The notes: generated by a model not told the origin, from the sequence alone. Shown: positions 1 through 5,176, counted from the first letter of the stretch. The stretch: 5,890 nucleotides of DNA from CAZZCN01 sp964652975 (GCA_964652975.1 CAZZCN010000136.1:1-5890), one strand, 5' to 3'. Program-made: numbers and translations.

Positions 1-2
1 AG

Positions 3-89
3 AATTATTTTTCACGGATTTTCTCCAGACTAAGTGGGATGTCGCCTTTGAAATACAGAAAAGATCACGCAAGCGACACAAACCCTTAA
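3..89 (+). CDS. AraC-family transcriptional regulator, C-terminal end (partial)
   Basis: The third forward frame is open from the left edge to a TAA at 87-89 and gives 28 residues. It contains YFSRIFSRLSGMSPLKYRK, the classic end of the AraC/XylS double helix-turn-helix domain: the last recognition helix (YFSRIF), the turn with GMSP, and the closing YRK. The rest of the protein lies outside the window, so its ligand domain is unknown. The stop is 23 nt before the transporter start, so the two genes are probably co-transcribed, and a regulator controlling its neighbouring exporter is a reasonable inference. Frame 2 is also open, to 100, but shows no family motif. The family call is firm despite the short piece. 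Confidence 0.85.
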   Translation, partial: NYFSRIFSRLSGMSPLKYRKDHASDTNP

Positions 90-112
90 CGAAAGGTTAG
101 CAATATATATAA

Positions 113-1525
113 ATGGATACAACCAAGCAATTAGGTGAAGACAGAATTCTCACACTCCTTAAGAGGTTTTCAATTCCGGCAATTGTCGGAATGCTTGTCA
201 ACGCCCTTTACAACATTGTCGACAGGATATTTATCGGCAACAGTGTTGGGTCGGACGGGATAGCAGGAATAACCGTGGCTTTCCCTATTATGATAATAAT
301 GATGGGATTTGCAATGCTCATAGGATTCGGGTCCACCTCGCTGCTATCTATAAGACTTGGTGAGAAGAAGATTGATGAAGCCGAGAGAATTATCGCTAAC
401 GGAATGAGCCTTCTGATAATTACATCTCTTGCTATAAGCGTATTGGGACTGATTTTTCTGCAGCCGGTTCTGGAAGCATTCGGAGCCAGTGAGACTGTTA
501 TGCCATATTCAATTCAGTACATGCAGATAATCCTCATGGGCGGTATCTTCCAAGGTATTGGATTTGGAATGAACAACTATATCCGTGCTCTTGGAAGTCC
601 AAAGACTTCAATGCTAACAATGCTTATCGGAGCACTTCTTAATATCATACTGGATCCGATTTTTATCTATTTATTTAACTGGGGCATTAGAGGTGCCGCA
701 ATTGCAACTGTATTTTCCCAGTTAGTAAGTTCAGTTTGGGTTTTGTATTATTTTTTTGGCGGTAAAAGCTATCTTAAAATACGTCTTCATAACATGAGGC
801 TTCATCTTGGAACCGTCCTCAAAATAATTTCCCTGGGATTTCCGCCGTTTATTATGCAGATTGCAGCAAGTATAATGAATACAATTATGAACAGGAAGCT
901 ACAGATGTACGGAGGCGACATAGCAATATCCGCAATGGGTATAACTTCAAGCGTCAATATGATGATACTAATGCCGATTTTCGGACTTAACCAAGGGGCG
1001 CAGCCGATAATCGGATATAACTTTGGTGCAAGAAATTTCCACAGGGTCAAGGAGACTGTAAGACTTGGAATGGTCGGAGCTACCATTATCGTATTGATTG
1101 GATTTGCATTAACCAGGATTTTCCCTGCTCAGCTCGTGTCGTTGTTTGGTAGAGATGATGTGGAGCTGATCCGCATTGGCACGAAAGCGATTAGAATATT
1201 CCTCTTGGGGCTTCCTTTTGTAGGATTCCAGGTTATGACTTCAGGATATTTTCAGGCTGTCGGCAAACCCAGACAGGCAATGCTGCTGACACTGGCCAGA
1301 CAGGTTATCATATTGATACCTGCGATACTTATACTACCGGGGTTTTACGGATTGGACGGAATATTCGCAGCAGGACCGTTATCTGACATTGCATCGGCAA
1401 TTATATGTGGGTGCCTGCTGATCTATGAGATACGCAGCATGAGAAAACTTATGGAGTCCGATACGCTGCCGCCACCGGAAGAGAATATTATTCCGCTTAA
1501 TGTAAAAGATATATACGTGCAATGA
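113..1525 (+). CDS. MATE-family multidrug/cation exporter (MepA-like)
   Basis: This 470-residue protein has the length and about twelve hydrophobic segments expected for a MATE transporter in the cytoplasmic membrane. Such proteins export cationic drugs or metabolites in exchange for Na+ or H+. The N-terminus (LGEDRILTLLKRFSIPAIVGM, then LYNIVDRIFIG at residues 32-42) is typical of clostridial MepA-like members. Family repeats are visible in both halves: IRALGSPKTSM (158-168) with NIILDPIFI (177-185) in the first, and GLNQGAQPIIGYNFGA (291-306) with FQAVGKPRQAM (380-390) in the second. ATG at 113 fits the usual family start, although the best Shine-Dalgarno match (GAAAGG, 91-96) is a rather long 16 nt away. 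It follows the AraC-type regulator closely. The substrate cannot be read from sequence. The tail after residue 445 is polar and probably cytoplasmic. Confidence 0.95.
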   Translation: MDTTKQLGEDRILTLLKRFSIPAIVGMLVNALYNIVDRIFIGNSVGSDGIAGITVAFPIMIIMMGFAMLIGFGSTSLLSIRLGEKKIDEAERIIANGMSLLIITSLAISVLGLIFLQPVLEAFGASETVMPYSIQYMQIILMGGIFQGIGFGMNNYIRALGSPKTSMLTMLIGALLNIILDPIFIYLFNWGIRGAAIATVFSQLVSSVWVLYYFFGGKSYLKIRLHNMRLHLGTVLKIISLGFPPFIMQIAASIMNTIMNRKLQMYGGDIAISAMGITSSVNMMILMPIFGLNQGAQPIIGYNFGARNFHRVKETVRLGMVGATIIVLIGFALTRIFPAQLVSLFGRDDVELIRIGTKAIRIFLLGLPFVGFQVMTSGYFQAVGKPRQAMLLTLARQVIILIPAILILPGFYGLDGIFAAGPLSDIASAIICGCLLIYEIRSMRKLMESDTLPPPEENIIPLNVKDIYVQ

Positions 1526-1529
1526 GTGT

Positions 1530-1551
1530 CATATTTTATAGTGTAAATATG
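1530..1551 (+). other. AT-only stem-loop just after the MATE gene
   Basis: CATATTT (1530-1536) is complementary to AAATATG (1545-1551) across an 8-nt loop, starting 5 nt after the MATE stop codon. No T-tract follows, so it is at best a weak 3'-end or RNA-stabilising structure and not a convincing intrinsic terminator. Confidence 0.35.
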
Positions 1552-1594
1552 TTCAAATTGTAGACGAAAAATTTCTTTCTAATTCTATAAAAAA

Positions 1595-1603
1595 TGGTAT
1601 AAT
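1595..1603 (+). promoter_or_regulatory. Extended -10 promoter for the FrhB-like gene
   Basis: TGG followed by a perfect TATAAT (1598-1603) forms an extended -10 element. No good -35 is present at 16-18 nt spacing (the region is T-rich, around CTTTCT at 1575-1580), which extended -10 promoters tolerate. Transcription would start near 1610, leaving a leader of about 160 nt before the start codon at 1773. A separate TTGACA at 1612-1617 has no convincing -10 partner. Confidence 0.65.
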
Positions 1604-1638
1604 ATTTTACATTGACATCGAGTGTAATCAAGGTAATT

Positions 1639-1720
1639 ATCGGATACCAGATAGCAGTTAACAATTATCTGTGAATAAATTGCTATTGGCTTTACCGATT
1701 GGTTATTGATAAATACCAAT
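1639..1720 (+). promoter_or_regulatory. Structured 5' leader upstream of the FrhB-like gene
   Basis: The predicted transcript can fold into a long imperfect hairpin. ATCGG (1639-1643) pairs with CCGAT (1695-1699), CCA (1647-1649) with TGG (1687-1689), and the ten bases 1651-1660 with 1677-1686 (ATAGCAGTTA against TAAATTGCTAT minus its extra A, one G-U pair), around a 16-nt loop. A second hairpin, 1698-1720, pairs ATTGGT with ACCAAT plus ATT with AAT around a GATA loop and one bulged T. It shares bases 1698-1699 with the first, so the two compete slightly. No known riboswitch class was recognised. The T6 run at 1739-1745 is not directly attached to either hairpin. Hand folding only. Confidence 0.4.
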
Positions 1721-1772
1721 TTAATATTACATCGACTGTTTTTTAAATTTACGTTGACGGGAAATTAATACG

Positions 1773-2900
1773 ATGATTGAAGTAACGGACAAGAGAAACT
1801 GCAACGGATGCAAAGCATGCAATAATGTGTGTCCTTTAGACTGCATAATTATGCAAGAAGACCATGAAGGGTTCTGGTATCCGCAAGTTGATACAAGCAA
1901 ATGTGACGGATGCAACCTCTGTGTGAAAGTATGTCCACAGATGAATCCATATAGCAATCCCAGATCAAATATAGAATCTAAAGCGTTTCTAGCCTATAAC
2001 AAATCTGCCCACATTCGCAAGAAAAGTTCTTGCGGTGGTGCTTACACAACCCTGGCTCATAGTGCCATCAAGAAGAGATACCTAGTGGTAGGAGCAGGAT
2101 ATACACAACATATGGAAGTTATCCATAATGCCATACATCTAGCAGAAGAAGTCCAGGAGCTTCGAGGCGTTAAATTCGCTCAGAGCGATAGCAAAAGAAA
2201 CTATATCCAGATCAAGAAAGCCATAACCAATGGATCCGGAGTCATGTACTTTGGAACTGCATGCCAGATTGCAGGTCTATATAAATATCTGGATTACGAT
2301 TATGAGAACCTTATAACCTGCGAGATACTTTGCCAGGGAGTTGGGTCTCCCAGAATATTCAAAGAATTCTGTGAATTCATAGAGAATAAATACAACATCA
2401 ATATCAAATCATTTTATATAGGCAATAAGCATAAGGGCTGGCAAAATTATTCTTTAGTTATACAACATAATGACAAACTATTCAGCAAGACAACCAAAGT
2501 ATCCAAGAACGAAGCATATATGGTCAATCCACTTAAGAGGATTATTATACGCCCCTCATGCTATGACTGCGCATTCAGAGGATTTCCGCGAATAGCCGAT
2601 ATCACATTGGCAGCATTTAATAATTTGCAGGAACGTGATATTGCAGGCATCAGCAATGTGGATGGTGTAACTCTTTTACTGGCAAATACAAAGCGTGGAC
2701 AGGATTGCATCGCTAATCTTCCGGACAAAGACATAACTGTTGTTGGCTATGATATTGATAAAGCAGTTGCTGGTAACCCTATATTTACGGAATCAGTATC
2801 CGAACCCACTAACAGACAGGCGTTTTTTGATGATTTTAACACACAGGGATATGAGTATGTAGCCAGAAAGTATTTTGCGAATTCGAAGAAAATGAAATAG
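1773..2900 (+). CDS. Two-[4Fe-4S] ferredoxin / FrhB-type (F420 hydrogenase beta-like) oxidoreductase, polysaccharide-cluster type
   Basis: The 375-residue soluble protein opens with two [4Fe-4S] ferredoxin motifs: Cys10, 13, 16, 20-Pro and Cys44, 47, 50, 54-Pro. The rest matches the FrhB/FdhB N- and C-terminal domains: SSCGGAYTTL near residue 86, FGTACQIAGL near 160, ILCQGVGSP near 187, and RPSCYDCAF near 260, whose cysteines may hold a further cluster. Relatives in methanogens pass electrons between Fe-S centres, flavin and F420. Bacterial copies of this size sit in exopolysaccharide or capsule clusters, where their substrate is mostly unknown, so a redox step on a sugar or lipid carrier is only inference. 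Two motifs deviate: GTPCQ is GTACQ, and the usual DITLGDFWG is DITLAAFNN. The start ATG is well placed before the first cluster, but its Shine-Dalgarno (GGGA, 1759-1762) is weak. It has its own promoter and leader. Confidence 0.85.
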   Translation: MIEVTDKRNCNGCKACNNVCPLDCIIMQEDHEGFWYPQVDTSKCDGCNLCVKVCPQMNPYSNPRSNIESKAFLAYNKSAHIRKKSSCGGAYTTLAHSAIKKRYLVVGAGYTQHMEVIHNAIHLAEEVQELRGVKFAQSDSKRNYIQIKKAITNGSGVMYFGTACQIAGLYKYLDYDYENLITCEILCQGVGSPRIFKEFCEFIENKYNINIKSFYIGNKHKGWQNYSLVIQHNDKLFSKTTKVSKNEAYMVNPLKRIIIRPSCYDCAFRGFPRIADITLAAFNNLQERDIAGISNVDGVTLLLANTKRGQDCIANLPDKDITVVGYDIDKAVAGNPIFTESVSEPTNRQAFFDDFNTQGYEYVARKYFANSKKMK

Positions 2901-3023
2901 ATGAATGCTTTATGAAATACACATTCAGACTTTGATAAAATATCCATACTAATGAGATTTAGGTTAAGTGCCTAATCAAAAAACGGACAATATTTATAAC
3001 AATCAAAAATATGTCTGTAAATA

Positions 3024-3049
3024 GTACGTAAAAAGTGCGTAAACGTGAA
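3024..3049 (+). promoter_or_regulatory. Helically phased direct repeats, possible operator
   Basis: GTACGTAAA (3024-3032) and GTGCGTAAA (3035-3043) are direct repeats 11 bp apart, followed by a weaker CGTGAAAA (3044-3051). They end just before the -35 of the NusG-paralogue promoter, the place where an activator binding tandem half-sites on one DNA face would sit. No regulator is identified. Confidence 0.3.
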
Positions 3050-3056
3050 AAAAGTA

Positions 3057-3085
3057 TTCCCAAAATTGTGCATTTGTGATAAAAT
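3057..3085 (+). promoter_or_regulatory. Promoter of the NusG-paralogue gene
   Basis: TTCCCA (3057-3062), a 17-nt spacer and TAAAAT (3080-3085) preceded by TGA (3077-3079) make a good vegetative sigma-type promoter with an extended -10. The predicted start is near 3092, giving a leader of about 59 nt before the TTG start at 3151. A similar TGATAAAAT (2933-2941) lies just after the previous gene but lacks a -35. Confidence 0.6.
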
Positions 3086-3150
3086 ATATCTATAAGTATG
3101 CAATTAATATACAATGAATTGACAAAATAGATTTCAAAGGTGAGAACGCG

Positions 3151-3903
3151 TTGAAAAGTTACTGTATTTTTTGCAAAAGCGGAGCTGAACAGTCCGTTGC
3201 GCAGGTTATCAATAGTCATAGCCGACAATATGTGGCAATAGCGCCAAAGCGGGTATTACAGGAGAAGAGAAATGGTGTCTGGCAGAACAGGGAGCTACCT
3301 TTGCTTCCTGGTTATGTTTTTTTGTATACCAAGGACTCGAATGATAAGATTTCTGATATAAGATCCCATAGCAATATAAACGTAAGCGCAGATACTAAAG
3401 CGAATAGCAATGTAGCTGAAAGTTCTGATGCTGAAGCGAATGGTAGTTTAACTGATTATACGAATACGAATACGAATACGAATACGAATGCAATTGCAAA
3501 TACTACTGCATATACTAATGCAAATGCTAATACTAATACCAATGCCAATGCCGATACTGTTTCCAACAACACTCCCCAATCCAATGAGCGAATCCATGTC
3601 AGAGCCAATGATATGTACAGGATACTGCAATACGATGCAGGAATCAAGGAACTCAGTGGTGACGACATGCAGTATGCCCTCTGGATATATAACAACAGCG
3701 GTTATATAAAGTCGTCCAAGTTGTTTGAATGCGGAGATGGTATTAAAGTCATTGAAGGGCCATTACACAGTTGCATGGGGCGAATAATAAGACTTGACAA
3801 GCACAAGCGCAGGGCAATAGTCGAATTCGATTTTGACGGCTGCAAGCGGACTGTATCCCTATCAGCCGACTGCATTTCCATGTATGAGGAGAAGGCTGTA
3901 TAA
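3151..3903 (+). CDS. loaP: NusG-paralogue processive antiterminator (LoaP-like) with low-complexity insert in the NGN domain
   Basis: This 250-residue cytoplasmic protein is a specialised NusG paralogue expected to ride on RNA polymerase and promote read-through of a long operon. The NGN domain begins at the start (SYCIFCKSGAEQSVAQ) and reaches the conserved LPLLPGYVFLYTKD (49-62). After a long insert it resumes with RANDMYRILQYDAG (151-164) and the helix-strand segment to about 190. A KOW domain follows (GDGIKVIEGPLHSCMGRI, 195-212; DKHKRRAIVEFDFDG, 216-230), close to LoaP proteins. Without the insert it would be about 165-170 residues, the usual LoaP size. The start is TTG, preceded by AAAGGTGAG (3137-3145), and no in-frame ATG lies early enough to keep the first NGN strand. 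It sits directly before a 529-base leader and polysaccharide genes, the normal LoaP context. The NGN/KOW call is firm; the LoaP subfamily is likely. Confidence 0.85.
   Translation: MKSYCIFCKSGAEQSVAQVINSHSRQYVAIAPKRVLQEKRNGVWQNRELPLLPGYVFLYTKDSNDKISDIRSHSNINVSADTKANSNVAESSDAEANGSLTDYTNTNTNTNTNAIANTTAYTNANANTNTNANADTVSNNTPQSNERIHVRANDMYRILQYDAGIKELSGDDMQYALWIYNNSGYIKSSKLFECGDGIKVIEGPLHSCMGRIIRLDKHKRRAIVEFDFDGCKRTVSLSADCISMYEEKAV
3361..3594 (+). repeat. Degenerate hexamer-derived low-complexity insert within loaP-like gene
   Basis: This stretch encodes about 78 residues (71-148) dominated by Asn, Thr, Ala and Ser, with no hydrophobic core and no predicted fold. Much of it reads as degenerate (ACN or GCN)-AAY codon pairs, as if grown from one hexanucleotide unit. 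It lies between the third NGN strand (GYVFLYTKD) and the next NGN helix (MYRILQYDAG), so it should loop out as a flexible linker without breaking the domain. Confidence 0.75.
3460..3489 (+). repeat. Perfect (ACGAAT)5 hexanucleotide repeat
   Basis: Five exact tandem copies of ACGAAT encode (Thr-Asn)5, residues 104-113 of the NusG paralogue. Because the unit is two codons, slippage would add or remove Thr-Asn pairs without changing frame. Confidence 0.95.
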
Positions 3904-4086
3904 TAAGCGACTAAGCCTAAGAGCAAGAACTAAACGTTACTTAGACTTGTAGAACCTTAGAAATAACCTACATCATGTAGACCTTAGTAAAACAGACAAG
4001 AGTTATATACGACAAAGTCATACTGCATTGAACTGCCGCCATCGAGCGCTTTCATTGCGTAAGACCACAAAGCATCACATGTAAGA

Positions 4087-4111
4087 CCGCACGATACAAA
4101 GTATAGTGCGG
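4087..4111 (+). other. GC-rich bulged hairpin, candidate antiterminator recognition element
   Basis: CCGCAC (4087-4092) pairs with GTGCGG (4106-4111) and ATAC (4094-4097) with GTAT (4101-4104), leaving a G-A mismatch (4093/4105) and an AAA loop (4098-4100). It is the most GC-rich stem in the leader and is enclosed by CGCCAT/ATGGCG (4037-4042/4113-4118). LoaP proteins are known to bind a short leader hairpin; that this is the one is inference from position and shape. Confidence 0.5.
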
Positions 4112-4123
4112 AATGGCGAAGCA

Positions 4124-4148
4124 GGCTTAAAAACTACGTTTTTAAGCC
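4124..4148 (+). other. Perfect 11-bp stem-loop in the leader
   Basis: GGCTTAAAAAC (4124-4134) and GTTTTTAAGCC (4138-4148) are exact reverse complements around a TAC loop. The structure is followed by GAAAAAA, not a T-tract, so it is not a canonical terminator in the forward direction. It directly precedes the 51-base repeat array. Confidence 0.7.
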
Positions 4149-4167
4149 GAAAAAACCGCTTGACAGC

Positions 4168-4199
4168 AATATATGAAAGAATAAATTCTTTCATATATT
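4168..4199 (+). other. 15-bp perfect inverted repeat in unit 1
   Basis: AATATATGAAAGAAT (4168-4182) is the exact reverse complement of ATTCTTTCATATATT (4185-4199) with only AA between. As RNA the top pair would open to a 4-nt loop, leaving a 14-bp AT-rich stem. Confidence 0.7.
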
Positions 4200-4210
4200 C
4201 TAAAAATCAT

Positions 4211-4238
4211 TTGACAGCATAAAGTGAAAAAATAAAAT
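4211..4238 (+). promoter_or_regulatory. Possible promoter inside repeat unit 2
   Basis: Consensus TTGACA (4211-4216), a 16-nt spacer and TAAAAT (4233-4238) would start RNA near 4245. Unit 1 has the same layout with a poorer -10 (TTGACA 4160-4165, TAAATT 4182-4187), and unit 3 has no -10. The same bases form the unit hairpins, so the resemblance to a promoter may be accidental. If real, it would bypass the upstream part of the leader. Confidence 0.35.
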
Positions 4239-4285
4239 TTTTCACTCTTCAGAAAAACTGCTTGATAGCATTAGAAGCTATCAGA

Positions 4286-4309
4286 CACCTACGGTGCCAC
4301 GCATTTTTT
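4286..4309 (+). terminator. Weak hairpin plus T6, candidate terminator or pause site
   Basis: CACC (4286-4289) pairs with GGTG (4293-4296) around TAC, and six T residues follow at 4304-4309 after a 7-base gap. The preceding 7-bp hairpin (4263-4283) lies directly upstream. The short stem and gap make it a poor intrinsic terminator alone, but its place between a NusG-paralogue gene and its operon makes it a candidate read-through point. Confidence 0.3.
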
Positions 4310-4322
4310 CGTACAAAATTAC

Positions 4323-4347
4323 GACCTGCGGGTTCTCATGGTTTTTC
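4323..4347 (+). terminator. Second hairpin plus T-tract, candidate terminator
   Basis: GACC-TG (4323-4328) can pair with CA-GGTT (4337-4338 and 4340-4343) with one bulged T (4339) and an 8-nt loop, running straight into T residues up to 4346. The stem is only six pairs with a G-U, so strength is doubtful. It is the last structured element before the G-free stretch. Confidence 0.3.
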
Positions 4348-4432
4348 TACACATATAACATACTACATATTACATTTTTACACTAATTTACATTTTCACT
4401 CTACGAATCAATAAACAGGAGGATTAGTTTAA

Positions 4433-5140
4433 ATGGATAAACTTTATATCGTAATACCTGCCTATAACGAAGAAATGAACATCGAAGCGGTCGCCAGAGA
4501 ATGGCATGAAGTAATTGTCAAGGTCGGTGGCGAATGGTCGAAGCTGGTTATAATAAATGATGGTAGCAAGGACAATACCTATGACAAATTATGTGAATTA
4601 AAAGAATCACTGACTCATCTGGAACCAATAAACAAGCCCAATGGTGGCCATGGAGCCACAGTGCTGTACGGATACAATCATGCATTAGAAAATGGTGCAG
4701 ATTATATCTTCCAGACAGATTCAGACGGACAGACATTACCATCTGAATTCTATCAATTCTGGGATCAGAGAGAACAATATCCTGCAATAATAGGATATAG
4801 AAATCACAGACAGGATGGATTCTCCAGGGTGCTTGTTACAAAAGTTCTGAAGCTGGTACTTTTCCTGGTGTTTGGACTTAAAATAACCGACGCCAATACT
4901 CCTTTCAGGCTTATAAAGAAGGCTGTTCTTGCAAAATACATAACTAAAATCCCCAAGGACTTCAACCTCTCAAACGTAATGTTGACAGTGCAGATGGTCA
5001 AAGCCAAAGAAGATATCAAATTCATTCCCATAACATTTAGACCAAGACAAGGCGGAGTGAATTCAATTAACTTCAAGAGAATTACGAAAATCGGCAGACA
5101 GGCTGTTAAGGACTTTAGACAAATTAAGAAGAGCATGTAG
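4433..5140 (+). CDS. Family 2 glycosyltransferase, dolichol-phosphate-mannose-synthase-like
   Basis: This 235-residue protein is a GT-A fold, family 2 glycosyltransferase. Visible features are the N-terminal strand and loop IVIPAYNEE (6-14), nucleotide-binding NDGSKDNT (42-49), KPNGGHGA (68-75), the metal-binding DSD followed by GQ (96-100), the GYRNHRQDGFSR segment (121-132), and DANTPFRLIKK (153-163), all typical of the DPM1/polyprenyl-phosphate glycosyltransferase branch. It would transfer a sugar from a nucleotide donor, either to polyprenyl phosphate or to a growing glycan at the inner membrane face; the exact donor and acceptor cannot be read. Residues 137-150 are hydrophobic and may touch the membrane. 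The start ATG has a strong Shine-Dalgarno, AGGAGG, 10 nt upstream. It is the first gene after the leader and is 92 nt before glf, probably in one operon. Confidence 0.9.
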   Translation: MDKLYIVIPAYNEEMNIEAVAREWHEVIVKVGGEWSKLVIINDGSKDNTYDKLCELKESLTHLEPINKPNGGHGATVLYGYNHALENGADYIFQTDSDGQTLPSEFYQFWDQREQYPAIIGYRNHRQDGFSRVLVTKVLKLVLFLVFGLKITDANTPFRLIKKAVLAKYITKIPKDFNLSNVMLTVQMVKAKEDIKFIPITFRPRQGGVNSINFKRITKIGRQAVKDFRQIKKSM

Positions 5141-5176
5141 TATAAAGCAACAAAAACAATCATTCAAAATTTTACA

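Larger units (their letters stand above)
4151..4303 (+). repeat. Three tandem 51-base units: A5 + TTGAYAGCA + variable hairpin
   Basis: Units start at 4151, 4202 and 4253. Each begins AAAAA, followed by a variable triplet-plus and TTGACAGCA (4160-4168), TTGACAGCA (4211-4219) or TTGATAGCA (4262-4270), so the spacing is exactly 51 bases twice. The conserved first 18-20 bases are followed by a hairpin of unrelated sequence in each unit: 15 bp (4168-4182 with 4185-4199), 9 bp (4223-4231 with 4238-4246), and 7 bp (4263-4269 with 4277-4283, using the conserved motif itself as its left arm). Conserved linker with changing but always paired hairpins suggests selected structure. Confidence 0.7.
3904..4432 (+). 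promoter_or_regulatory. Gene-free 529-base leader of the polysaccharide operon
   Basis: No coding sequence is supported on either strand. From left to right it holds CTAAG/CTTAG repeats and a small hairpin CTACA-TCA-TGTAG (3968-3980); a GC-richer block with a closing stem CGCCAT (4037-4042) / ATGGCG (4113-4118); the direct repeat GTAAGACC (4059-4066, 4081-4088); a bulged hairpin (4087-4111); a perfect hairpin (4124-4148); three 51-base units (4151-4303); two hairpin/T-tract elements (to 4309 and 4347); and a G-free stretch (4342-4404) before the Shine-Dalgarno AGGAGG (4417-4422). Known LoaP proteins act through structured leader RNA, so this is the expected place for its target; that assignment is inference. 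Confidence 0.7.

Noticed and set aside
2..100. Open frame 2 at the left edge ending at TAG 98-100
   Set aside because: It has no recognisable motif, while the overlapping frame 3 carries the clear AraC C-terminal signature.
2956..2977. Hairpin GATTTAGG / CCTAATC after the FrhB-like gene as a terminator
   Set aside because: It is followed by AAAAAA, not T residues, and on the other strand the T-run lies before the hairpin, so it is not terminator-like in either direction.
3119..3124. TTGACA as a -35 for the NusG-paralogue gene
   Set aside because: The position where its -10 should be overlaps the ribosome binding site and has no TATAAT-like sequence; the 3057-3085 promoter is far better.
3448..3695. 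Minus-strand open frames with repetitive Ile-Arg or Val-Phe patterns opposite the NusG-paralogue insert
   Set aside because: They are mirror readings of the hexanucleotide repeat, have no ribosome binding site or family motif, and lie inside a well-supported gene.
4124..4199. Miniature inverted-repeat element or IS end
   Set aside because: The hairpins have unrelated arms, there are no flanking target duplications, and no transposase is present.
4151..4303. CRISPR array
   Set aside because: Only about 18 bases are conserved per 51-base unit, the intervening parts are self-complementary hairpins, the repeats are not identical, and no cas genes are seen.
3904..4432. RfaH-type ops/JUMPstart element
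   Set aside because: No GGCGGTAG-like sequence is present in the leader; the NusG paralogue resembles LoaP more than RfaH.
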